Positions 1 to 7,085 of a stretch of 11,722 bases of DNA are shown here, piece by piece (the stretch's first letter is position 1; every line of letters begins with the position of its first letter). This DNA comes from an uncultured Oscillospiraceae bacterium (GTDB lineage Bacteria > Bacillota > Clostridia > Oscillospirales > Ruminococcaceae): NCBI GenBank assembly GCA_934481445.1, contig CAKSPC010000061.1, forward strand, positions 1 to 11,722. The letters are read 5' to 3'. The notes under the pieces were generated by a model. That model saw nothing but the letters and a program-made list of their open reading frames with translations, had not been told where the DNA came from and made no database searches. Made by a program: the position numbers and the translations under genes.

Positions 1-94
1 TTTTGTGTCCGCATTTTCATGGTTTTGCAAAGCAAAATCGCGGACGACTGTCCGCGAAATGAAAATGTGAGCGTTTTTGCGCCAGCAAAACACG
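1..94 (+). repeat. Hairpin cluster at left edge, probably a truncated intergenic repeat
   Basis: No credible coding sequence is present. Several inverted repeats are packed together. CATTTTCAT (12-20) is complementary to ATGAAAATG (59-67) and encloses two hairpins. The first is TTTTGC/GCAAAA (23-28 with 32-37, loop AAA). The second is a perfect 7-bp stem CGCGGAC/GTCCGCG (39-45 with 50-56, loop GACT). A third hairpin (TTTTGC 75-80, loop GCCA, GCAAAA 85-90) repeats the arms of the first. This density is typical of dispersed structured intergenic repeats, but only one copy is visible and it runs off the window, so the boundaries and family are unknown. The repeat assignment is inference; the stems are seen directly. 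Confidence 0.5.
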
Positions 95-135
95 AGGAAT
101 GCGAAAACCAATACGCTACGCGGAAATTTTAAAGG

Positions 136-182
136 TTTTTCGACAAGCTGGTGCCTCGTTTAAACGGGGCATTTCTTTTTTT
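136..182 (+). terminator. Intrinsic terminator module reading rightward
   Basis: A 16-nt motif TTTTTCGACAAGCTGG (136-151) leads directly into the near-perfect palindrome TGCCTCGTTTAAACGGGGCA (152-171), followed by TTTCTTTTTTT (172-182). As plus-strand RNA the one imperfect pair is U-G; on the minus strand it would be C-A, and no U-run follows. The module is therefore best read as a terminator for a plus-strand transcript entering from left of the window. The T-run overlaps the last codon of the convergent HD-GYP gene. An inverse copy of the arrangement lies at 11526-11573. Confidence 0.75.
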
Positions 183-780
183 ATCCAATGTAAGTCTGCT
201 TGACGATATCCCAGTTTTTTAGCATTGCCTGCGCAATTTCTGGGTCGTACATCAGACCCTTGTTTTTCTCTATCTCCCCGTAGACCACGTCCAGCGGCAG
301 CGCCTTTCTGTACGAGCGGTTGGAAGCCATCGCGTCGACGGAATCGCACACGGCGATTATGCGCGAGCCGAGCGGGATTTCCTCCTGCTTTGCTCCGAAA
401 GGATATCCCTTGCCGTCAAAGCGTTCGTGGTGGTGAAGAATTATCGCGGCGATTCGCGAAAACTGCGGTGCCTTTGCGAGTATATCCGCGCCTATTTTTG
501 GGTGCTGCTTCATCAGCTCCCATTCCTCGTCATTCAGACGTCCCGTTTTCAGCAGGACGGAGTCGGGTATACCTATTTTACCGATGTCATGCAGGTGCGC
601 GGCGATGTGTATTTCGCGGGTTTCGTCAACGCTCAGCCCGAGAATATGGCACAGGTCGCACGCCATATCACTTACGCGCCGCGAGTGATTGCCAGTGTAG
701 GGGTCGCGGGCGTCCAGCGCCGAGGTTATGCAGTCAACTATGTCATGATATTCAAAACCGATCTCGCAGTTACAATCCAT
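181..780 (-). CDS. Stand-alone HD-GYP domain protein, putative cyclic-di-nucleotide phosphodiesterase
   Basis: This 199-residue protein is almost entirely one HD-GYP domain, the family of metal-dependent phosphodiesterases that hydrolyse cyclic di-GMP or related cyclic dinucleotides. The metal and catalytic signature is complete: H32 in GNHSRRVS, H64-D65 in HDIGKIGIPD, H93 in KQHP, H116-H118 in LHHHERFDGKGYP, with the GYP at 125-127, and D146. There is no receiver, PAS or other sensor domain, no signal peptide and no membrane segment, so it is a small cytoplasmic enzyme whose input is not encoded in the same chain. The ATG start is supported by GGAGG seven bases upstream. It is monocistronic: a promoter lies just upstream and the preceding gene ends in a strong terminator. 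The domain is secure; the exact substrate is inference. Confidence 0.93.
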   Translation of the reverse strand: MDCNCEIGFEYHDIVDCITSALDARDPYTGNHSRRVSDMACDLCHILGLSVDETREIHIAAHLHDIGKIGIPDSVLLKTGRLNDEEWELMKQHPKIGADILAKAPQFSRIAAIILHHHERFDGKGYPFGAKQEEIPLGSRIIAVCDSVDAMASNRSYRKALPLDVVYGEIEKNKGLMYDPEIAQAMLKNWDIVKQTYIG

Positions 781-822
781 AATTATTCCTCCATAAATTA
801 GCTTGAACTAATCCTTAATGAT

Positions 823-851
823 ATAATATAACTATTTCATGAAAATGTCAA
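823..851 (-). promoter_or_regulatory. Sigma-A promoter of the HD-GYP gene
   Basis: On the minus strand TTGACA (851-846), a 17-bp spacer and TATTAT (828-823) make a near-consensus sigma-A promoter. Expected transcription start is about 815, giving a leader of roughly 35 nt. The leader contains a small inverted repeat, ATTAG/CTAAT (812-808 with 801-797), between the start site and the GGAGG. The -35 box sits immediately beyond the T-run of the upstream gene's terminator. Confidence 0.8.
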
Positions 852-857
852 GTAGTA

Positions 858-896
858 AATAAAAAAATACTCCGAAACCCTGCGGCTTCGGAGTAT
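858..896 (-). terminator. Intrinsic terminator of the GHKL ATPase gene
   Basis: On the minus strand a perfect 10-bp stem ATACTCCGAA/TTCGGAGTAT (896-887 with 876-867) with a 10-nt G/C-rich loop is followed by a run of seven T. It begins five bases after the TAA of the ATPase gene and separates the helicase-ATPase operon from the HD-GYP gene. Confidence 0.93.
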
Positions 897-901
897 CGGA
901 T

Positions 902-3900
902 TTATTCGGATTTTTCGGGGATAAGCTTGATGTTGTCCTCGAACCACTTTGCTGCCATCATCGGGCTGAGTATCATATCCAGCGTTTCTTCGGCACCCTC
1001 GTATACGTTTTCGCAGGGGGCTGTGCCGTTTTCGCCGGGCTCGCATACATCGTATGTTACCTGCTGGCGGTACTTAATGCGGCAGTAGAGGAACTCCGGC
1101 GGGATATAGTCTATCATCGCCATTTCTTCCAGCCACAGGAACGGGGACATACCGCCGATGCTTACATCGTCGATCATCCAGCCGCCCGCCGCATTCGCGT
1201 CGTTGGCGCAGAGATAGAGCGTGAAATTGAACTTCTGCTCCTTTTCGCCGTTCATAAGTCCCACGGAGAAATTCTTCATTGCGAAGCTGTTGATAATGCC
1301 TGTTTCGTAGCCGCAGCACGGGCAAACGCCGCCGTAGCCGAACAGCTTTGCGTTGACGTCGCGGGCAAAGAAATTCTTGTACGCCTTGGACTTGGAAAGT
1401 CCCGCGATACGGCGCACCTCGCCGCGCAGAAACTCGAATTCGCTTCTGCGGATAGTGGGCACGGGCTTGTAGTAGTAGGGTATCTGGTCAAGCAGGATGA
1501 GGTTAGGCTCCTCCGTGCCGCTGTACAGCGACACGAGGTTCTGCTTGTTGCTGCCCGTAAGCAGGAACTCGACAAATCCCGCGAAAGCAGGCTTGGAAAG
1601 ACCGTCGCGCAGAACAACGAACTTCGCCGTCTTGTCCATATCCGTCGGAGCAATAGCTTCGGCGAGGTCGGCAATTTTCAGAAGCTTGTTGTTTTCGTCA
1701 AGAAGCGCTATCTTATCAAGACCGAGGTCGCAGACATAGATCTTTGCGAGCATCTTTTCGATCTTGTCTACGGAGTCGCACTGGGGCAGCGCGGAGAGTA
1801 TTTCTTCGGAGTCATAGCTGAATCTGCCTGCATAGAACGGGAAGTCGAAAACTCTGTTGTTGAACATTCCGCTTTCGATCAGCGCATATACATCCCCGAC
1901 GATCTCGAGAAGATCTGCGTTGGTAATGTTCGGCGGTATCATGAACTGCTTTCCGTAAGCGGAGAAGCGGTAGCGCTTATTGATATCCAGCGCGAGGGTT
2001 ACCTCGCCGCCCTGCGACTTGATCTCGCGCAGGAACTGCATTACATCCTTGCCGTTGGTAAAGGAGTTTACCATCAGGGTTACGACCTGATTGTATATCT
2101 GGTGGTTCTCAAAGCGCATTTCGTGCGAGGAGAGCACGTCGTATGCTTTCTTGAGGTTGCCGATGTTTATCTTGGATATCTCGAACTGAATCGTTGTTGT
2201 GCCGGATGTGATAACGAACTGGAAATAGCGCATGGAAATGCGGTAGTCCTCGCCGAACATCTCGTCGATAACACGGAATGCCTCGGCAAGTGCGTTTTCG
2301 TCCGCAACGGCGCCGTTTACGATGCAGCTGTTGAGTTTAAGGCTGATTATGCTCTTGAAGCCCGAGGACAACTCGTAGTCCTTTACGAATTTCGAGGAAG
2401 CGGAATCCATCAGATAGCGGCTTCCGTTTTCGTAGAAGGCGTAGATGAATTCGCTGCCGCTCTCGTCCGTGCCGGGCAGGTTCCAGTTGTACTTTGTCAT
2501 GAGGACGTGGTCGTCGTCCTTGCCGTACCAGCGGTTCATCTGGTCGAGATCCTCAAGCAGGACATTGTTCATGCCGCCGCTTTCGTGATCCTCCTTGGTT
2601 ATGCCGCTGTGCTCGTTGAAGAAGCCGTTCTCGCGGAGCGTTTCAAACTGGACAGGCTCTTCAATATTCGGAAACTTTACGGAAATGCCGTTCGTGAATA
2701 TTTCCTTGAGCCCCTTTACCAGCGAGCTTGTGTTTATGTAGTTGTAGAAGAACTCGAATACATACTGGCGCGGGCGCATGATATAGCGTTCCGCGTTGTC
2801 GGGCAGGGGAACAAGCTCCAGCACGAACAGTCGCTTGTATTCCTCGACGGTTTCCATTATGCCCTGCTCGATCTTGCCGGATACTTCTTCAAGGCAGTCG
2901 TGGCGTATGCCCGCACGGTTGTTGGTGACATACTTGTTGGGTACGCTCACAAAGAACGCGGAAAGCTGCTCGTCCACGAACTGCTGGCTGTTGGCTCTTA
3001 CAAGACCTGTCAGCTCAAACGTGGAGAAGTAGTTGTACTTCGTCATCATTACCTTTGCGGCTTCGCGCTTTGCACCCGAAATTGCGAAAGGAATGAGGTA
3101 TACAAAGCCCTCGCGCTCCGACCAGATGAAGTCCGCAACGCTCTTTCCGTTTTCGGAGAAGCGTATCTTGGGGATATCGTTTGCGTCGCGGCGGTGCTGC
3201 TGTATCTTGTAGACGATCTCGGGCTTGCCGTAGTTGATGACCGCAATGTTGAAGGAGCGGTCAAGGGCTTCCTGCTCGTCGCCGGATTTAAGGTGCTTCT
3301 TTCTTATAAATGCGAAGCACAGGTCTACCATGTTGATGTACTCGCCCTTTGCGGAGGTGAGGGAGATGAGGTTCTGATGCAGCTTCTGCTGCTCGTCCTC
3401 GGGGAGGGAGAATACTATCTCGGTGTGGTTGAAGTTCGGCGCGGTGAGCTCCAGCTCGCGCACCTTCAGCGTTCCGTCGTCGTTTACAACGCGCAGGGAA
3501 TAGCTGTTGGAGCGCATCTTGAACCAGTCTACGTTCAGGAACACGCTCTTTGCACCGAGGCCGAATCTGCCCTCGCGCTCTGCGTCGCCGTCGTTTCTGC
3601 CGACGGAGAGGTAATAGAACACCTGCTCAAGGCGGAAACCTGTTTCGTTATAGGTCAGCTTTACCTGTCCCTCGTCGAGGAACTCTATCATGACCTTGAT
3701 GTCATTAGATTCGTAGTCGCAGCCGAATACATTCTGCAGCAGTTCGCGGATGATAGACTCGCGGGGATAATCCTTGATCATACCCTTGACATTTATCGCG
3801 CCTCTGCCCGCATACATATCATTAAAATAATCCATGAACGGACGGCTGTCGATCTCCCCCGATTTCAGCTTGAGCTGTATATCCTGGAGAACTGCCGACA

Positions 3901-3979
3901 TACCCTCTTTGTCGCCCGCAGTGTGGCGTTCAAAGAAGTCACCGAGCAGCGTCTTGACCGTTTCGTTGCTTTCGCTCAT
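902..3979 (-). CDS. Large Hsp90/sacsin-type GHKL ATPase protein
   Basis: The product is about 1025 residues from the ATG at 3979, which has a G-rich Shine-Dalgarno (GGGG, seven bases upstream). An in-frame TTG at 4012 would add 11 residues but has no better site. The N-terminal ~200 residues carry a Bergerat-fold ATP-binding domain: the N-box RELLQN (78-83, E79 and N83), a divergent second motif YNETGF (110-115), and the glycine-rich lid GRFGLGAKS (137-145). The spacing and the FGxGxKSVF form resemble Hsp90- and sacsin-like ATPases more than histidine kinases. The adenine-contacting Asp appears to be Asn or Glu here. The middle ~650 residues match nothing I recognise. Near the C-terminus a CPCCG cluster (C886, C888, C889) with C924 and later cysteines may bind zinc. 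No nuclease motif or membrane segment is evident. It is the second gene of an operon, 86 bp after the SNF2-like gene, and ends in a strong terminator. The ATPase fold is well supported; the biological role is unknown. Confidence 0.85.
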   Translation of the reverse strand: MSESNETVKTLLGDFFERHTAGDKEGMSAVLQDIQLKLKSGEIDSRPFMDYFNDMYAGRGAINVKGMIKDYPRESIIRELLQNVFGCDYESNDIKVMIEFLDEGQVKLTYNETGFRLEQVFYYLSVGRNDGDAEREGRFGLGAKSVFLNVDWFKMRSNSYSLRVVNDDGTLKVRELELTAPNFNHTEIVFSLPEDEQQKLHQNLISLTSAKGEYINMVDLCFAFIRKKHLKSGDEQEALDRSFNIAVINYGKPEIVYKIQQHRRDANDIPKIRFSENGKSVADFIWSEREGFVYLIPFAISGAKREAAKVMMTKYNYFSTFELTGLVRANSQQFVDEQLSAFFVSVPNKYVTNNRAGIRHDCLEEVSGKIEQGIMETVEEYKRLFVLELVPLPDNAERYIMRPRQYVFEFFYNYINTSSLVKGLKEIFTNGISVKFPNIEEPVQFETLRENGFFNEHSGITKEDHESGGMNNVLLEDLDQMNRWYGKDDDHVLMTKYNWNLPGTDESGSEFIYAFYENGSRYLMDSASSKFVKDYELSSGFKSIISLKLNSCIVNGAVADENALAEAFRVIDEMFGEDYRISMRYFQFVITSGTTTIQFEISKINIGNLKKAYDVLSSHEMRFENHQIYNQVVTLMVNSFTNGKDVMQFLREIKSQGGEVTLALDINKRYRFSAYGKQFMIPPNITNADLLEIVGDVYALIESGMFNNRVFDFPFYAGRFSYDSEEILSALPQCDSVDKIEKMLAKIYVCDLGLDKIALLDENNKLLKIADLAEAIAPTDMDKTAKFVVLRDGLSKPAFAGFVEFLLTGSNKQNLVSLYSGTEEPNLILLDQIPYYYKPVPTIRRSEFEFLRGEVRRIAGLSKSKAYKNFFARDVNAKLFGYGGVCPCCGYETGIINSFAMKNFSVGLMNGEKEQKFNFTLYLCANDANAAGGWMIDDVSIGGMSPFLWLEEMAMIDYIPPEFLYCRIKYRQQVTYDVCEPGENGTAPCENVYEGAEETLDMILSPMMAAKWFEDNIKLIPEKSE

Positions 3980-4024
3980 AAATACGCCCCGTTTCTCCGC
4001 GCTGTTTGACAAGTTTTATCGGAT

Positions 4025-4046
4025 ACTGCTCCGCGCGGTAAGCAGT
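4025..4046 (-). other. Intercistronic hairpin between helicase-like and ATPase genes
   Basis: ACTGCT and AGCAGT (4025-4030 and 4041-4046) pair around a 10-nt loop that contains CCGCGCGG. No T-run follows on the minus strand, so it does not look like a terminator. It lies in the 86-bp gap of the two-gene operon and may affect mRNA stability or partial read-through to the ATPase gene; that role is inference. Confidence 0.4.
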
Positions 4047-4065
4047 CAGTAAAGCTGTTTTATGC

Positions 4066-6015
4066 TCAGATACCGTCGTTGTAGATCTTTATGTAATCTC
4101 TGAACGAACGCCTGGAGCCCTGTTCGCGGACTCTGTATTTCCATATGCCGAAAAGCACGGGATACTGTATGCAGTCGGTGAGTGCATTCAGCTCCTGCTT
4201 TACTTTAAGGTGGAAGTTCTCGCTGCTGTGGATAACGTCGATGTGCTCCTTGGCCTTTGCAAGGCCGCTCACCGCCTCGGACGCAAAGGATTGCGACAGA
4301 TAGCCGTCACCCTCGAAAGTTGCGCCCAGCGCCGCGAGTTTGTCCGCGGGGAGCTTTTCTATCCTGCCCTCGCCGTTCAGCGCGCAGAGCCCGTTCAGGC
4401 TTTCCGCCGCCGCGGTTATTTCCTCCGCGGTGGATTCGCGGGTAAGACCGAATGTCCTGAAAAGCTTATCCAGTGTTTTCTCCGCAAACTCTACGAGCTG
4501 GCGGCTGTTTGCGATTTTATCAAGGCTGCTGTCGGAGTAGTCGCACTTTACCTTTTTAATAAGGTCGAAGCAGTTGTCTATCTCGGAAGCGTAGCCCTCT
4601 ATGTACTTGAGGTCTGCGATAACGTTGTTGAGATACCCTCCCTTTTCGGGGATATCGAAAAGAATGCTTCTCGACGGGAGCTCGCCGCAGAATCCGTCCG
4701 CCGCTGCGGGGAACAGCACCTTTTCCAGCATACGCGCGTCGAACATCCTGTTCGTATCGCGGAAGAATATGAATTTTCTGTCCGCTTCCATTGCCGAGCC
4801 GTGGCGTGTGCAGCGGCGCTCGAGCATTACAGGAGATTCGGGCAGTTCGTAGCTTACGATGCAGTTTATTCTGTCAAGTCCTTCGCCGACCGCGCCGAGG
4901 GCGTCCGTACCGAGAATTATCTTGGGGTAAACCGTGCTGTCGTCAACGCGGAGTTTTCTTATGATATCCTCACTGCGGAAGATCTCGCTCCTTGCCACGC
5001 GGACATCGTTTCCGTACAGGCAGGTGAGCACTTTTCTGAGGTAATCCAGCGTGCCCTTTTCACAGCAGTAGACCATCACGCGGCTGCTTTCGTCCTTGGT
5101 GAGTTCATCCATAAGGGTGAGGAAGCAGTCGAGCTTCTTGTCGAATTCTCTGAGATCCTCGACCTCGGAGCGTATGTAGGACGGCTTGAGATAGAGCTTC
5201 TTCTGCTTTTCGCAGTCATATTCCTCGAAAATATTGCCGCCGTATTTATATGTGGGAAGCCCCGAGCGGAGGTCAACGCGCCTGCGCAGGGTCTTGAGCA
5301 TTTCATCGTCGAAGCTGTATTCGCGGAAAGATACGTTCCTGCCGCTGTCGGGGGTGTAGCTTCTCGCCGCAAAGCAGCGCATAACTGGGGAATCTCCGTC
5401 CAGTCCTGCGGCGTCTGCGGTGAAGCTGATGTCATCCGCCTGTGCTGCGAGCGACTTGTCGTCCAGCACGCTCCTGATAAGGGAGATGAGAGCCTCCCTG
5501 TCACTTTCGCCGGCGCAGGGGAAAGGCGTATTTATAAGCAGCTTCTCTGTTTTCCACGGGATATTCTTCTCGTATATCGCGTATTCGGGAACAGTGGTAT
5601 GCTGCTCTTCGTCGATGATTATAAGGTCCCACAGGAAGCCGTCGCCGGCTTTGTCCTTTATGGCATTGTTTACAAAAAGGGCGTCGCGGGACATAAGGAA
5701 CAGGTTGGGGCTGCTTTTGTCGAAGAAAACAAGGGCGTTGGGCGCGCCTGTGATTATCTTGAAATCCGCGCCGATGGTGGTCATAAGTATTCTGTACCAG
5801 CCGTAAAGCTCGCTGCCGGATGTGATTATAAGAATGTTGGGGTTATCTTTTTCCTGAAGGATATCATAAATGCAAAGACCGGCCTTGGTAAGCTTTTCCG
5901 AGCCGAATTCTCCGCAGTTGACAGCGAAGCCGAACTTGCGAAGCTTTTCCGCAGCCGCAAGGTTTGCCGCCGATAAATTCATCCCCGTAAGAGGGATCCA
6001 TTTCATATCGCTCAA
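4066..6015 (-). CDS. SNF2-like superfamily 2 helicase with degenerate Walker A
   Basis: This 649-residue protein has the two-lobed layout of SNF2/RapA-type SF2 ATPases. Lobe 1: motif I region FGSEKLTKAGL (37-47), motif Ia ILIITSGSELYGWYRILM (61-78), motif II LIIIDEEQHT (131-140), motif III LLINTPFPCAGESD (159-172). Lobe 2: motif IV SRVMVYCCEKGTLDYL (311-326), motif V ILGTDALGAVGEGLDRI (367-383), and motif VI LERRCTRHG (398-406), which replaces the usual QRIGRIHRIGQ. The lysine of motif I is kept (K41), but the preceding Gly is Glu and the following Thr is Leu. Motif VI keeps two arginines and loses the third. ATP hydrolysis may therefore be weak or lost. About 200 C-terminal residues, helical and unrecognised, follow. 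Translation probably starts at TTG 6015, nine bases after a GGAGG; the next ATG (6006) is 18 bases away. It is the first gene of the operon with the GHKL ATPase, so they likely form one complex or pathway. Fold: confident. Function: unknown. Confidence 0.82.
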   Translation of the reverse strand: MSDMKWIPLTGMNLSAANLAAAEKLRKFGFAVNCGEFGSEKLTKAGLCIYDILQEKDNPNILIITSGSELYGWYRILMTTIGADFKIITGAPNALVFFDKSSPNLFLMSRDALFVNNAIKDKAGDGFLWDLIIIDEEQHTTVPEYAIYEKNIPWKTEKLLINTPFPCAGESDREALISLIRSVLDDKSLAAQADDISFTADAAGLDGDSPVMRCFAARSYTPDSGRNVSFREYSFDDEMLKTLRRRVDLRSGLPTYKYGGNIFEEYDCEKQKKLYLKPSYIRSEVEDLREFDKKLDCFLTLMDELTKDESSRVMVYCCEKGTLDYLRKVLTCLYGNDVRVARSEIFRSEDIIRKLRVDDSTVYPKIILGTDALGAVGEGLDRINCIVSYELPESPVMLERRCTRHGSAMEADRKFIFFRDTNRMFDARMLEKVLFPAAADGFCGELPSRSILFDIPEKGGYLNNVIADLKYIEGYASEIDNCFDLIKKVKCDYSDSSLDKIANSRQLVEFAEKTLDKLFRTFGLTRESTAEEITAAAESLNGLCALNGEGRIEKLPADKLAALGATFEGDGYLSQSFASEAVSGLAKAKEHIDVIHSSENFHLKVKQELNALTDCIQYPVLFGIWKYRVREQGSRRSFRDYIKIYNDGI

Positions 6016-6089
6016 TTCACCGCACCTCCGAAGTTAGATAAGGCAGTAGCTGCGCAGAAAATACGCGCGCATATTACCCGTATAGTGAC

Positions 6090-6118
6090 ATTATACACCA
6101 AATCGTTTCTTATTACAA
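6090..6118 (-). promoter_or_regulatory. Promoter of the helicase-GHKL ATPase operon
   Basis: On the minus strand TTGTAA (6118-6113), a 17-bp spacer and a perfect TATAAT (6095-6090). Predicted start is near 6083, leaving a leader of about 68 nt before the TTG start codon. The spacer contains AAATCGTT (6100-6107 on the plus strand), repeated at 6183-6190 next to the divergent promoter. The -10 match and spacing make this a good call; the -35 is 4 of 6. Confidence 0.75.
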
Positions 6119-6180
6119 GTAGACGAGGAGATATAAATATATAGAAATAATATGGTATAATTTTGTTTATTTTGCACAAA

Positions 6181-6194
6181 AGAAATCGTTAACA
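6181..6194 (+). promoter_or_regulatory. Candidate CcpA (cre) site upstream of the aldolase
   Basis: AGAAATCGTTAACA fits the catabolite-responsive element consensus TGWAANCGNTNWCA at every fixed position except the first base. It ends seven bases upstream of the -35 box of the deoxy-sugar operon, a sensible place for carbon-catabolite control. The consensus is short, so a chance match is possible. Confidence 0.45.
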
Positions 6195-6200
6195 AAGTGC

Positions 6201-6229
6201 TTTACTTTTATTAGCTTAAATGTTACAAT
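6201..6229 (+). promoter_or_regulatory. fucA: Promoter of the fucA-type aldolase gene
   Basis: TTTACT (6201-6206), a 17-bp spacer and TACAAT (6224-6229), with a TG one base before the -10 (6221-6222) making it an extended -10 promoter. Predicted start about 6236, leader about 40 nt, followed by GGAAGGA (6260-6266) and the ATG at 6277. It diverges from the helicase operon promoter about 80 bp away. Confidence 0.72.
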
Positions 6230-6276
6230 AAAAATACAGGCGTATTCACGCACGACACAGGAAGGATTGTATTATT

Positions 6277-6963
6277 ATGGCTCAAATGACAGAACAGGAA
6301 CTCAAGCAGGCTATCTGCGACGTAGGGCACAAGCTCTGGCAGCTCGGCTTTGTCGCAGCGAACGACGGAAATATATCGGTAAGGCTTCCCGACGGAAACT
6401 TCCTTACTACCCCCACAGGCACCAGCAAGGCGATACTCGAGCCCGGCATGATCATAAAAATGAACGCGAAGAACGAAGTGGTGGAGCCCGCGGAGCTTCC
6501 CGGCTACAAGCCCACCAGCGAATTCAAGGTACATCTGCGCTGCTATGAAGCGCGTCCCGAGGTGAACGCCGTTGTTCATGCACATCCCCCGACCGCGACC
6601 GGCTTTGCCATCGCGCATATCCCGCTGGACGACTACACCATGCCCGAGGCTATAATATTCCTCGGCAGCGTACCGATCGCGCCCTATGACACCCCCGGTT
6701 CGCAGGGCGTTGCGGATAACATCCTGCCCTACCTCGAGCACCACGACACCATCCTTATGGAAAACCACGGCGCGCTTACCGTCGGCGTTGACATCACGCA
6801 GGCATATTACCGCATGGAGACCCTCGAGCATTTCGCAAAGGTAAGCCTTGTTGCAAGGCAGCTCGGCGGCGCGAACGATCTTCCCATGAATAAGATCGAG
6901 GAGTGCTGCGAGATAGGAAAGAGCTTCCCGATAAGGCACCCGGGTTACAGAAAGTATCACTGA
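6277..6963 (+). CDS. fucA: L-fuculose-phosphate aldolase-type class II aldolase
   Basis: This 228-residue class II aldolase/adducin-family enzyme would cleave L-fuculose-1-phosphate (possibly also L-rhamnulose-1-phosphate) into dihydroxyacetone phosphate and L-lactaldehyde in the cytoplasm. Visible signature: substrate-phosphate segment ANDGNIS (28-34) and TPTGTSK (45-51), a catalytic-type glutamate in TSE (E82), and the zinc ligands H101 and H103 in VVHAHPP and H164 in MENHGALTVG. Length is close to E. coli FucA (about 215 residues) and well below RhaD (about 274), which favours the FucA type. AGGAAGGA precedes the ATG by about 10 bases. A promoter with a cre-like box lies upstream, and a sugar kinase follows after a 317-bp gap holding a repeat element. 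The related ribulose-phosphate epimerase/aldolase family (AraD-like) is a less likely alternative. Confidence 0.88.
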   Translation: MAQMTEQELKQAICDVGHKLWQLGFVAANDGNISVRLPDGNFLTTPTGTSKAILEPGMIIKMNAKNEVVEPAELPGYKPTSEFKVHLRCYEARPEVNAVVHAHPPTATGFAIAHIPLDDYTMPEAIIFLGSVPIAPYDTPGSQGVADNILPYLEHHDTILMENHGALTVGVDITQAYYRMETLEHFAKVSLVARQLGGANDLPMNKIEECCEIGKSFPIRHPGYRKYH

Positions 6964-6978
6964 TAGATTATTGACGTC

Positions 6979-7007
6979 ACCCGCGCAATGTACAAAAAAG
7001 CGCGGGT
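6979..7007 (+). other. GC-rich hairpin after the aldolase gene
   Basis: ACCCGCGC (6979-6986) pairs perfectly with GCGCGGGT (7000-7007) across a 13-nt A-rich loop, 16 bases after the aldolase stop codon. No T-run follows, so it is not a clear intrinsic terminator; it may protect the 3' end of the aldolase message or attenuate read-through to the kinase. Confidence 0.5.
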
Positions 7008-7085
7008 TCAGTGAAGCGGGCACTGTGCCGCGTACATTTAACGCACTGCCGGATGTCACGCTTGTGATGCTTGAGAAGAAATTAG

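Noticed and set aside
2102..4009. A 635-codon open frame on the plus strand opposite the GHKL ATPase gene
   Set aside because: No recognisable motif, Val/Leu/Ala-rich composition typical of an antisense shadow of G/C-ending codons, and the minus strand has clear domain motifs, a ribosome site and a terminator.
3980..4012. In-frame TTG start at 4012 for the GHKL ATPase
   Set aside because: The ATG at 3979 has a better-placed G-rich Shine-Dalgarno, which the longer form would translate through.
4210..5976. A 588-codon open frame on the plus strand opposite the helicase-like gene
   Set aside because: Same shadow pattern; SF2 motifs are on the minus strand and the plus-strand translation resembles no family.
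6153..6161. TGGTATAAT, an extended -10 box on the plus strand upstream of the aldolase
   Set aside because: No usable -35 at 16-18 bp; the promoter at 6201-6229 is nearer and better. It could be a weak secondary promoter.
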